The notes beneath the pieces were generated by a model. The model saw only the letters and a program-made list of their open reading frames with translations. It was not told the DNA's origin and did not search any database. A stretch of DNA of 64,000 nucleotides from Heligmosomoides polygyrus polygyrus. Its lineage: Eukaryota > Nematoda > Chromadorea > Rhabditida > Heligmosomidae. The stretch lies in assembly GCA_947396885.1 (NCBI GenBank), contig OX377204.1, forward strand, positions 39,517,975-39,581,974. Direction: 5' to 3'. The stretch's first letter is position 1, and each line of letters starts with the position of its first letter. Below are positions 34,035-45,780 of the stretch, in pieces. The translations under genes and the position numbers were made by a program.

Positions 34035-37000
34035 GCAAAGGAAAAGATATTCCAGCCCCTTGTGCCTTGATGACCCCGAGAACTACTACGTTCAGCACAG
34101 ACGGAAAGAGGTCTAAAAATAAAGGCGTGGGTTGCAAGTTCGAAACGCCTTTCACTGGGTCGACGCAATGGATACAGTGTGAAACGTTTGAGGGATAGAA
34201 AGTATGCAGACTTGATGTACTCTTTCTGTGGCTACGTGCAAGCAGCAGTAGGCGATTGGGGCATTCCCCGAGTGAAAACCTCTCCCAGCATTCTGGAGCC
34301 CGTCTCGAAGCTCCAAAATCGGTCGCGAAGGAAGGTTAGGTTAGGAAGGGCAAAAAACCGTAGTAAGTATGCCTCGGAAAAAGATGTTGTAGTAATCCAA
34401 AAATATTAGAGATTCCTCGAGAACAATTGTACTTAGAAAGGGTTGCCTTATTCCAACGAGTGCAAAACATTGAGTGGGTGATTAGAGGAAAAAGTTAATG
34501 CAATTCTATATCATGATCGCGAGAGAACTGATAAAACTTCCCTTACAACCCAATAAAAGGTGCTTCATGTTTCGCCATTCCTCGTTTTCTATCACAGGCT
34601 ATTCAGCTTCCTTTTATTTCTCGAATGGTCTTCTTGTCCATAGAACATCGAGGACGAAGAATAAATCTGGAGCCCACTTTTCAGCTTTCAAGCTCCTGCA
34701 AAGCTCCATATGCCTCTGGGTCAATGCCAAACCAAAACCCTGATTACAGACACGTTGTGTTAAGCACTATGATCCCCCGCGACGTAGTCCTTTCAGCATA
34801 AGAGCATATAATGCTTCTGGGAAGAAAGTAATCCACATCAAGTAGTCAAAAGCGATCCAGTTGACTGTGTCGTCCAAGCTTCCTGGAGCTCACTACACTT
34901 GCGTTGTACAAGCTCGCATACGCTGCCAAGTCTCCTGGGCGGCCTTTGGCATATTCGTCCCCAAATCTTCTTCCTCGCGATGAGCGCCCCACTGTCCTCG
35001 TTTTACGTGAGCGTCAACCGTTGTTGTCACGCTTAACCCTTTCACGACACGCGTGTTTTTCACGTGACTGCTGCGTGGCAAGCGCGTATTTCTCCATCGA
35101 TTATTTTTATTATTTTATTTGCATAATTTGTTAGGTATGGATAAAAGAGTAACCAATGGAGCTTCTCATGGACCATCTTGATCGTAGATATTAGTGGACT
35201 CAGTGATTATTATTATACTATTAAATGTTCGATAACTTCCCATGAGCAATTTTTATGATGGCGTCGTTTCGTCATTGTTGTGAAAGGGTGAAATTGGACT
35301 CCATGAAAAGTGGATATAAACCGATGATGAGATCGCCAAGAACCTTGCATCAGTAGAAAAGTCGTCAGCGCTTCATTGTTCCAAGGTAGAACTAACACGA
35401 AGTAACTGGACCAAGAATTGATACCGAGCATTCACGAGGTCTGCGCATACATCCGACTGCGATATACGCGCTATCGCTGGATATGCTTGTCGAGGGAGGC
35501 AAATGTCTGGAGACAGATCACTTTGGCAGCTAAGGTTTCTCTCAAGTCCCTGTTGTGTTCTCTCGCATCCCAATGAATCTAAAGTATCCCATGACTAGAG
35601 AAATAGGTTTGTAATTGCGGCAAAGGATGTGCAACTGCTTGGAGTTTTGCAAAAAGAGGTACGTTGTCGAGCTTAGAAGCATTATCGAATCATGCGCTTG
35701 GAGCGAACGTGATTTGTGTGCGGGCGAAAGCTAGAGTTTCAGCTTGAGAACGCTGCGCTATCGTTGTCCCATGGTCAGCCGGAAGTGCATAGTTGTGCGT
35801 CAAATGGCACGTTTCTAAGCCATCGCGTTGTGGGATTAACAACACTCCAATGTCCAGAACGACATGAATTTTAGGCTCTGAAACGAGTTCACAGGTATCC
35901 ATCATGAACCAGCTTGCCGCCAGACTTCAGCACCCCTCTCGTTCAAAGGGAATGCTATGCATTCGCTATGAAGCTCTTGCTTAGAATGGGACTAGTGGCA
36001 CAAATCTCTGGACCGTGTCGGACTTATGAAGATGACAGAATAGAAAAATCAGGACAACGGAAGCTGTGGAGAAAATGGGCACACGAGTAGACCAACCAGT
36101 TTTGGATGCACAGCTGTGTAGCCGGCAGAGATCACTGGAGAATCGTTTGATGAACATGCTGACTTCCGGTGCCCGCGAAGAGCCTGAATCTTCGACGCAC
36201 CGGGATCTACTCTCCAAAGGCAGACCAGCTCGGATGAGGCGGTCGTGCAAGCGAGATCTCGCGTGGCGCAATGGGAGGGACAAGGAAGCGAGTTATGCGC
36301 TGCCGTCAGATCCTGGTGGCATGTGTCCTCGCGCCTCTCACTTCGTGAAATGGCGCTCAGACAGGCGGCCGTCTCCCACCACAGGTCAGAGCGATTTTCC
36401 CTTGCATTCGCACTAGTTCGCCAACGCGCGAAGAAGCGCTGCCCTGAACGGCAGTGTTCGTCCGTTTGTTGCTGCCCTTGAGATGGAAAACAACGGCGAC
36501 AACGAGCCACTCGGCAAGGCTTGGGCTTCAGCTTTGTTCCTCGTCGTCCACAACTCGCACATCCGCCTTCAGTTACTCTCCTGAGCTTCATGTTCCTCAA
36601 TTAATCGGCCGGAATAAATGCGACGGCGACAAAAAATAAATGAGCGATTCCCGAGCGGCAATCAAAATTTTCGGCCGGAGCAGCTACTTCCTAGCGTTCG
36701 TCTTCCCACTTGAGAAACAATGAAGGAGCTGTGGAACCTATTTACTTGAGGAGAAGAAAAGTATGCCAACGTCACTGATACCAAAACTATCCATTAACAT
36801 ATTCGCTTTGAATTTTTTGGACGCAATGGCCTTCACGACGTACCCGCTAGCTGTCCATATACACCCAAATCAGATCCTAGATTTTTTTCCTCAGACACAA
36901 TTACTTCTTCAAGCTGCTAAAGGAATAGTGAGTTGATTAGATTGCTGTTGGCCAAGAACAAAACGTTGAGTTTCAGATAGACAGGTTTCACAACTTATAC

Positions 37001-37429
37001 AGACCAACTGAGCGTTCTTGGCACTTCGCAATTATGTAGCGCATCCCAAATCGGTTGTTGGCCACCAGTCTTCGTATACTTATTTTTTCTCTCAAGTGTT
37101 AATTTTCGATTTCGCTTTAAACTTAAATTTTCATTCTATTTAGTTTTCAAGAAAAAACCAATGTTAACATTTTTGAGTGTGCCGAGTTTTTGAGTTTTTG
37201 AGTGAGTTTTTGAGTGTTGAGGTTACCCTAAAGGATTTATCTAATCCCTGACTTTCCCAATGGAAAGGAGGCTGCTCCTTCACCTGAGACAAAACCCTTT
37301 CGTATGTTCTTTACTGGGATGTGACCACATTACTTCACTAAGTTCTCGACTTATTAAAAGGTTAGGCCAAAAAACAACGTCGGATTTAGGTAGCCAAAAT
37401 CACGTTGAGATATACGCCCTTGGTGTAAA
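34035..37429. other. 3.4 kb without recognisable gene
   Basis: A 183-codon minus-strand frame at 36600-36049 sits in a GC-richer patch opposite an overlapping + frame. It has no family signature, so I do not call it. Confidence 0.45.
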
Positions 37430-38070
37430 CTAGGCACAAGCCACACTTTTAATCGAAACTGAACACTTTTCAAAGCCAACTAGGTAATCCTGAGACCAAA
37501 CTGAACATCTTCCAAAACAGAACATGCGCATGCCAGGCGCTGAATAAGGGCGTCTGGCATGCGCATGTTTTGTTAAAAATATAAATATTGTGTTGTTGTG
37601 TCAAGATCACTTGCTGGTGGCGATGTGGCGATCAGTGGCGATCACTTGCTGTCGTATCCTCAGAAAACTTGTAATTTACCAGCCATAAAGGGCTGAACAC
37701 AGCGCTTGGAACTTTATAAAAATTTTATTTTTATAGGAAAAATAACGAGTCCAAATTTTTTAAGTGCAGAAAGGCAACAACTTTTTTGAGGGTTTTGCAA
37801 AAAGGGGTCTCACCTTTCCTATAATTTTTTTTAAAATAAAGTTTCAAAATCTGAGTTCACCTTTTTAAGGGGCAGATGAATTATAAAACTTCTAAGAAAA
37901 TAATAATCGATGTTCTTGAGGTGGGTGTCTAGTCTAATCTGAAGAGCGCTCGCTTTGATTTGGAAGATCTTCAATTTGGTTTCGGAAGTATCCTGCTTGC
38001 TTGGAAAAGGTGTCAGTTTGATTTGAAAATTATCCAATTTGACGCAAAGATTTTATATTTCCACATAAAC
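37430..38070. mobile_element. foldback element of the AATTGRACAC family, copy 2
   Basis: The left part (37440-37520, AACTGAACACTTTTCAAAGC) and the reverse complement of the right part (37915-38060, CAAACTGACACCTTTTCCAA) belong to the same stepwise repeat as 23910-24775. A hairpin of more than 20 bp per arm (ACATGCGCATGCCAG.CGC, 37513-37573) sits in the left arm. Confidence 0.7.
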
Positions 38071-41000
38071 ACCAGTTTAAAAGCCCATGAAAGATTTATG
38101 GGAATCTATGTTCCGTTGGTGATAAACTGCTCTCGCTTCTACATAACGAGCTCTAGACCTGGAGTAGATGAATTCTTGAAGATCGGTTTCGATTCTGGCT
38201 CAGTATTCAACCAACATCGTACTAGAGACATTTAATAAACGCATGATAAGGCGCTTTTTAGTTAAGGAATGATCTGAACAGTATTATATTATTATAGGTT
38301 ACCCCCAGAGCTACCTGACTGGTTACGTGACGCTGGTCATATTCTTTTTCCTGATCAAACCTCTCACAGGAAATGACCCATGAAATTCTGGGATGCACGA
38401 ACGGAACAATCCATTCAGACAGTGACCACAACCATTTTTCTTAGAGGTATTTATTATTAGCTTAGGTCATCCTAGTGAGCAGAGCTACGCGCTAAGTTGT
38501 GCAATTCTTACCGCTGGGAAGATCACGGTTGAAAAACTACCTCCAACAGATCGGCGGAGGTCGAATTTTTTCGACCAACTATTCTTTTCTCATCAGCCAA
38601 ACCAAGGGTACTCAATTGTTGAACTTTCACCCGTCTCTATTCAGAGGCATGGCGTAGATACGAATTTCGAAGCACACGTCTTCCCCTTTTTGAGCAGTGG
38701 TTCAGCTTGTCTCTACTGTTCCTATCGTATCAGGAATTCGTAAGTATACAGCCCATTGTCGACTCATTTAAAGACCCTGATTTTCCTTATGAAGTGCCTT
38801 CTGGCAAAACCGTACATAGCTACTGGAGGTAACCTGCCCACAGTCGATTTGGGTTCCTTGACGTGCTCACGTAATTGTGCCTATGCGTCAGAAGAAAGCG
38901 TTTCAAAAACGGGGACAAACTTGAATACTTTCGAACGTTGTTCAGTGCTTTCCTAGAACGGAACTCTGAAATCTGCAGGTAGTGTAGCACAGAGTAGCAA
39001 AATTCTAAGCTTATCTTTAGGCCAAACCCTATTTATTCAGTAGTGCTGCTCAGCTGCTAGTGCACATGCTGCACTCGCTGTGCTTCGAGATGTGACAGAG
39101 TATACGGTGCGCTTCAGGTGTTGGCAGCTGTCGGAGGCACTCTCATATTCCCTACCGAGCCAGCACCGAATTAAGAGCTCATTCATGTGCACGAATGATT
39201 CCTATCGCACTGTTGAAGATAACGACCTAGTGAAGGATTCTGGGTCGTGGAATGACACCAACACCTCAGTGTCATCGATCTTTTTACAACACACTTCTTC
39301 CTCCGATATGTCTGCCAAAACGCCTATCACCTGAGAAGATTCGAATCCGCCCCTGGTCTTGTACTAGCGAGAGCTGTATGAGCCCTTCTTTCTCATGAAG
39401 TCCGCAGTACTCTGCGCTTGGAATACCGCCCTCTACCGTCTCGAGCTTTTCCACCGACTCGCGAGCAGAATCGGATGTAGGGAAGGTAAGGTATGGTCGT
39501 GCAAGCGAGTGTTCGGTCTGCGTGACTCACTGATTTTCTCTATCTATTTCCTTAACTATTTGTACTATGGATAATGTAAATCAGCACTCCCACCGATATT
39601 GTGAAGCTTCTATGTCTCTTTCGCCTCACGAGAACTTGGGCCAAGACGCGTATGCTTGGGCGAGAACAGAAACCTGTCGTCAGCTAACTCAGTGTGCTGT
39701 CTTTGTAAGATACATTGTATATTGTCTGGCTACGGCTGAATTCACTCTAACCCGTCTGATCCAGTACGCCCACTTGCATACTCTCATTTCAATTATGTAG
39801 CCGCTCCTTCTGTGCTTTACAACTCATGTCCGTCCCTCGTCACGAAGGAGGGAGCGCCAACTGCTTCCAAAAGATTTGGGGTTCTGAAACATCAGGCCAC
39901 AGAAGACATCGTGGCCAGCGGACTTTTCCATTTAAGCCAGGTGAGGTCTACTTCACTCTTGGCAGTCTGCACTACAATAACCCGACGGATCACACGTGAG
40001 GCATCGACATTTCTCCTCCTCCTCGATGACCTCCTTTATTCCATTGGTATTCCAGGATGCTCCACCATTCTGTTCAGAGCTGAGGAATTTATCTTCTTAA
40101 TGTTCAGCCATACAAACTCCATTGGTTGCGAGAGCGCCCCGCCACAGCTACACCATATTCCCCGGCTCATCCTGACTGTCCACCACTAAGGCATTCTCTT
40201 CTGCGCAGATAATGGCTCTGCGCAGGCCCTTCCTCAGACACTTGACTACACAGTCGAGCATCCAAACAGAGAAGAACTGGACCGGAGAAAACAATCGGTG
40301 AACAGACGTAGCTGGGTTTGCTACTGCCACCCTTTTCGCTGCCCTGACCGGGGTTCTTGCCACCACGTCCAAGCCTTCGTTGATGCGCCTAATAAACGAC
40401 ATCTGTGTAAGGCATCAAACAGGGAGCATAGGGATGAAGTTCGTCTTCGCTGTGGGCTATTGGGTGGCCCAAAAATGACAAAAATTTGTCGCTCTCCATG
40501 CAGCTAGTGCTAGTCGTTTCGCCGTGCTCTCTTTAAGCCGAATTCGTGTACGTTTTTAAACGTTGACCCAAATGTGAGCCAAAAGTTCTTTAGCACACAG
40601 GTTAACTTGGTGGTCTTAATTCCTCTCGAGCCCGCTGCAAGTCGAAACGGGACAGGCGACAGTTTTGTTTTGCCATTTTCAACCACCCAGAGCAAAAACG
40701 AGCTTCACTCCTATGCTCCGTGTTGGAAGCGAACAAGGCCATATTGGTCTTGCTGAGAATCGCTAGATCAAGCTCACAGACATTTCTTGTAGGAGCTGCG
40801 TAATGCGATAGACAATGCCTTCAAAGCAGATATAATAATTGTATGGAAGCTCTCCAACACCTTGGGCGCATGAGCGCTTGGAGAAATGTCTTGCAGCAAG
40901 ACAAAGCCGAAACGCTCAACTGACTGATTACAACTGAAAGGCTCGTAAAGTGTACAGTAGGAAAGAACGCTTTCTGTCCATCACGCCACAATTCAGGAAG

Positions 41001-41164
41001 TGTGCCCACAAGGTGGCAACTGACGGAGCGCTGAGCATCGTTATTCAGAGCGGTAGAGTGAGTTTATGGAACGTGATTAACATACCATTAGGAGTGAGTT
41101 GCATCCTAAGACTCCTATAAGACATAAGCGCTTTTTACCTTAATTTGAGCATTATATCTGCACA
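38071..41164. other. 3.1 kb without recognisable gene
   Basis: Scattered short open frames only. No splice-phased exon pairs or repeats were recognised. Confidence 0.45.
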
Positions 41165-41443
41165 AAGGCCGCGTTGAGCGCAGATGAGATACCGGAACTC
41201 AACACCACTCTTGGTGCGGAATTCCTACCCAGGTCTCTCCAGATCGGTCAATTGGTAACAGGCTTGTCTGGAAGGATAGAACACTGACTTGTCCAACGGC
41301 TCGTCACCGCAAATAAAAGCGTAGGTCAAATTCGCTCTCAAATCGTATCAACGGCATCCCGTAGACGTAAATAGACTGTGTGGCGCATTCTAGAAGGGAC
41401 TGAGTAACGCCGTCCTCTATGTTTTGTCCTTTATCTTTTTATC
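41165..41443 (+). mobile_element. tRNA-derived SINE
   Basis: Body and tail match the other copies: GGTCAATTGGTAACAGGCTT, GGATAGAACACTGACTTGTC, and the ending GAGTAACGCCGTCCTCTATG with TTTATC repeats. Confidence 0.75.
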
Positions 41444-41749
41444 AGCGGAAAGAGTCATGTCTTCGAGGTGTAGGAGAGGATTCCATGTCAATACCACGAG
41501 AACAATAACATTGAAGTGCCTAGCTAATAGCTAAGCAATAGCCAGTGGAGCTGCAAAACTACCAATGAACGGAGATAGGAGAGCTAAGTTCAATAACTGG
41601 AAAAAGAATTGAAGATGATCACTCAGTCCATAGAAAAGCCACTCACGCTCTCCACGTACATATAGTGAGGCTATCACTGTCGACCAGTTGGTGGGAAGCA
41701 CCATTCTGTCTCAGGCTGTTGTAGAGCTTCCTACTCTTGTAGTTTAGCT

Positions 41750-41965
41750 CCTTAAGAGCGTACAGGGCGCAGATGGAGAAAACCTTAACTGTTGCTGTCG
41801 CGCGAATACCTAATCGACAAACGGTTCAATTCCTGCCAAGGCCAACCAAGCACTACTTCCCTTCGAGGGTCGGTGGATTGCTAGCACGGTTATCTGGTAG
41901 AAATAAAACGCTGACTTGTCTACTAGCTGGCCAGCGCAGATCACTGTAAGGTCAAAGGCGCATTG
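41750..41965 (+). mobile_element. SINE, 3'-truncated
   Basis: Its 5' and middle parts match the family (GGTCGGTGGATTGCTAGCAC, AATAAAACGCTGACTTGTC). The tail is missing. Confidence 0.65.
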
Positions 41966-42706
41966 AAGTTGTCTTAAGGAGAATATGGAGTTTTATGAAT
42001 TTCATTTAAAAAATATGAGAAAGATCGAATTTATGAAGTAGAAATTGCAGTGCATCCCACATGTCCTCTTTCTTTTTCTCCTGTCTTCCACTTGGTCCAC
42101 ATGCTTTGCTAGCACTTCACAACTCAACAAAGTTTAAGACCTACCCAACAGATTTTCACACTAAAAAGCTCTTCTATATTCTGAGTCTGACTCAATTTCT
42201 ACTTGCACTTTTTTGTAGTAAACAGTCAGCTCCAAATTATTTTAAAATTGCAAGAAATTTGATCAGGAGGCTTCTAGAGTTTTCTTACAATTGCAAAAAT
42301 GTGTTTTTCTTCGGCTGGTTTTGATTATCCTCTGGAGCCTATTGTAAAAATGACAACTAGAAGTGGGTCACCTTAGGTCCAAGGTTTACCCCTAATCCTT
42401 GGGGAGTAGGGCGCGAACATAGGATTCTAATTATTGAATCGCCACTTTGAATTTAATGTTCCCACGTAGCAGGTGGTAGACTGGCTTTCTCAGGAGCTAA
42501 AGAACTGCCCGCGACTGTTTTTCATGAAGACATGAAGATGGCACTCACACATAAATTGTGAGAACGTGCCCTAGCTATGCGATGAAGTGTTCGGGGGATT
42601 CATATACCTGACGTTAGGTGAATAGTGGCCTCCAACGGCTACTCAGAGAGCTTCGAGGTGTGGTCCTAACCGAGACCGCTGCTCCAGGTAACGACCATTT
42701 CGCAAC
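41966..42706. other. stretch without recognisable gene
   Basis: Pyrimidine-rich in the first half. Nothing recognised. Confidence 0.45.
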
Positions 42707-42708
42707 TA

Positions 42709-43969
42709 TTAGATTGGAAAAAAAGTCTCTTCACACTTCGAAATTTTTTTTACCCTTCCCCTTGTAAACGCACTAGCCAATGTTGATTGCTGATTTCGTA
42801 ATCCTATCACACTTGTCTACCGTTCGCACGCAGACACAGGTTAAGACTCTTCTTGTAATTCGTTATCCATCCAATCTTCCGAACTCAATGCCAGATCTAC
42901 CTCATGGCCGTTTTCAGCACGGCATTCTTCAAGAATTCATTAAAGAATCCACAGCACGTCAGGCAGCAGACCAAATTAACCACATATATGGCTTGGGATC
43001 TACTACTCATCGCGCCTGTTATGAGTGGTTCGGAAAGTCTTTAGAGGGAAATTATTCACTGAGGGCAAAGCATGGTCAGGAAGGCCAACTGGATTGGACG
43101 ACAGTGAACTACACCATCTTCTTCGTACCGATAGTTGGCAGACGACACGTCAGCTGGCAGAGAAGCTCGAAGTGTCTCATAGGATAGTGGGGATCCATCT
43201 GAAGAATCTTGGCTTTCATGGAAATTTGGAGCTTGGATTCCACATGCCCTGTCAGACACTCAGAAAGGTCGACGGCTCTCCATCGCTGCTTCTCTTCTGT
43301 CCAGATAAGGAAGAAAATCGTTTCTTCCGCGGATTGTGACAGGCGAAGAGTCCTGGGTTCTGTGTGCCAACTTCCGAGGAAAAGGCAATGGGTACAAAAG
43401 GGAGAGAGCCCTAAGTCTGATCTCAAGCCCAATGTTCACGAACGGAAGATTCTCTTGAGTGTTTGGTGGATATCAGAGGAGTGATTTATCGGCAAACTCT
43501 CAGAAGTGGAGAGACACTTACTGCTGTCACATACTGCGGCCAACTCCACAAAGTCGTCGCAACTCTCCAAGAAAACAGGCCGGAGAAGTCGAAGGTGATG
43601 ATCCTGCATGACGATGCAAAACCACGTGTTGCAAGACTCACAAGAGAAACAATAAAGGGGATGGGCTGGGAGGTAATGCCACATCCACCGTATAGCCCTG
43701 ATCTCGCCCCTACCGACTACCATCTCTTCCGTGCTCTCAAGCAAGAAATTGGAGAGAAATATTTTGAAACGGATGAAGACCTCAAAAATTGGATTTATCA
43801 ATGGTTCGACTCCAGAACTGCAGTCTTTTAAGCGAGAGGAATTGGAAAATCACCCAGTCTTTGGAGAAGTGTAGTAGAACAAAATAGAGTTTATCTCAAT
43901 TGATTTGACTTTGTAGTTGTGAAGTAATAAATCTTTGAAAAAAGTGAAAAGACTTTTTTTCCAACCTAA
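42709..43969 (+). mobile_element. mariner transposon, complete length
   Basis: The ends are TTAGATTGGAAAAAAAGTCT on the left and, in reverse complement, TTAGGTTGGAAAAAAAGTCT on the right. TA sits at 42707-42708 and 43970-43971. At 1261 bp it has the usual mariner length and encodes a recognisable but broken D34D transposase. It is the best preserved DNA transposon in the window. Confidence 0.93.
42888..43831 (+). pseudogene. mariner D34D transposase pseudogene
   Basis: The start is near ATG 42888. The helix-turn-helix region reads ILQEFIKESTARQAADQINH and, after a frameshift near 43070, SGRPTGLDDSELHHLL and TTRQLAEKLEVSHRIVGIHL. The first catalytic block is TGEESWV: Glu replaces Asp at 43345-43347. 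After further frame changes comes WVQKGESPKSDLKPNVHERK. The second Asp (43610-43612, LHDDAKPRV) and third Asp (43715-43717, LAPTDYHLF) are intact and separated by exactly 34 residues, which assigns the mariner family. The frame changes and the lost first Asp mean no active enzyme. Confidence 0.9.
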
Positions 43970-44484
43970 TATAATACTAATGCCGTGAACATGGCGGCTT
44001 TGAAAAGGGCCCAGCCTGCACAATCAGGGAGAATTCCTCGTGTGAGCCGTCTTCTTGCTTCCGCTTCAATAAGTAGGAAATAAGCGCCAGCGCATGAGGT
44101 TCGAACCGGGGCCGAGACAATGAGGTTATCCTTCTAGGAAGGCCAGCTGCAACATTGGATTCGACTCATCTCTCATCCCCGAAACTTTAGAAGAGGAGTG
44201 GGAAGTTATAGAGGCTGCAGGAGTTTAGGACAACAAGGCAGTATTAGGGGTTCATTGATAACTGTAGCTTCGTATATCACCAGAAAACCCTGGGGAATCA
44301 AGAGTTACCTACTTCTTGGTGGACCTATTTTTACGTTGTTCTTGTCCCCTGTTGTAGTGGCGCCAATTCTCCCGATCAAATGCTTGATCAGGATGCACAC
44401 CAGCTATCTTCAAGTCCAGGTGTAACGTAGCTAGCCAACGTTGCTTTCTGCGACAATACAAAACCTGAGCACCTCAAATCAAAA
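43970..44484. other. stretch without recognisable gene
   Basis: Flank of the mariner and of a LINE scrap. Nothing recognised. Confidence 0.45.
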
Positions 44485-44562
44485 GTGTATAGAAGACGTC
44501 CGCCCAGTAGCGACATACGGTGTTGAGTGCTGGACCGTGACGAAGGAAATTGAGAGCCGCTT
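44485..44562 (+). pseudogene. scrap of RTE family A coding sequence
   Basis: One frame reads RPVATYGVECWTVTKEIESR, matching the same stretch of the LINE at about 33575-33640. It is directly followed by the 3' half of a SINE. Confidence 0.8.
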
Positions 44563-44735
44563 CGTATAATAAAACACTAATTTGTCCATCGGCTGCCCAC
44601 CGCAAGTCATTGTATAGACCAAACAGGAGCTCAAATTACCTCCACAACATGCCGTTGAAGTAGAATGTTGGCGCAAAGGGGTCAAAGGGCTGTTTAGCGC
44701 CTTTCCGTACCCTTACTGTTCCCTTATTGTGTAAA
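44563..44735 (+). mobile_element. SINE 3' half
   Basis: It starts inside the body (AATAAAACACTAATTTGTCC) and runs to the GTTGAAGTAGAATG region, with a degenerate tail. The abrupt joint with the LINE scrap suggests a deletion or a chimaeric insertion. Confidence 0.65.
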
Positions 44736-45149
44736 ACTCCGGAGCTTTGGTGTGAAATTCTGTTACAGCAGCGTCCCGATATACCCTGGACCCGAAACGG
44801 CCCGGAACGCGTACACTTGTCAGGTCAAATGGCGAGTGTCTGAAGTAAGCTCAGTCGTCTGATGGAGTTTTTAACTGAGACAGCTGGCTCGGAGGCCTTA
44901 GCAACGGACCGTTCTCAACGCTATTTCGACTCTTTCTGTTAAGTGTGGAGTGTGTACACTTAAAAGCTCCTCGCTGGTGAAAATCTGACCAGGGAAGGGT
45001 CTCAGGAGTAGGTCTGGATGGGGGAAATGGATAGTACTGCGAGAATCTCCACCCTTAATGTAGTAGAAAAATATGTTTCGTTTTTGCAGAGTCCTTGAAC
45101 CCAAAGAGCTACGGGCCCTCGAAATTGGGGGTATAGTATTGCACCGTCA

Positions 45150-45769
45150 CTCGTACCCACCATAACCTACCGTAATCGGCCGAAATTTGAAAAACGGATG
45201 TCAGATTCGTGATCACCACCCCAAATAACCCTCTTGGGCGATGTTTGGGCGAAAAATTTTTTCCGACCTTTCCTCGACCTCTGGAGTCGTGAAAGTAGTG
45301 TCGTGAAAGTCGTGCCTCATGGCACTCTAAATCAGCTTACTTCTTACACATCCCTACACACTTTTTCACTCTAAATTGTCAAACAAAGGTTTCGGTGAGC
45401 TGTACTTCACTGCTTTTTCTCAGTTTCTGAATTACACAATGTTTTGTGTTTTTCAGCGAACGTTAAACAGTGACCTTACAGCAGGTACGGGTTACAGCAG
45501 GTACGGGTGAGTAGGGCTGTCGAGGTCATAATCACCGACTTCGCCCAAACCTTGCCCAGGGAGGTTATTTTGGGTGCTGATCACGAATCTGACATCCGTT
45601 TTTCAATTTACATCCGTTTTCAATTTTCGGCCGATTACGGTAGGTTACGGTAGGTAAGGGTGAGTAGGGCCATCAAAGTCATAATCACCGACTTCGCCCT
45701 AACCTTGCCCAGGGAGGTTATTTGGGATGGGGATCACGAATCTGACATCCGTTTTCCGTATTACCCTGG
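45150..45769. repeat. inverted plus tandem copies of a 130-bp repeat
   Basis: The reverse complement of 45150-45280 matches 45516-45663, and a third copy follows at 45670-45769. They share GATCACGAATCTGACATCCG and CGGCCGATTACGGTAGGTTA. A further related piece follows the Helitron-like element at 46841-46930, showing the array was contiguous before that insertion. Confidence 0.85.
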
Positions 45770-45780
45770 AGTATGTTAAA

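Noticed and set aside
36049..36600. 183-codon minus-strand open frame
   Set aside because: It lies in a GC-richer patch opposite another long frame on the + strand. The composition (Arg, Ser, Cys rich) and lack of any motif point to a chance frame.
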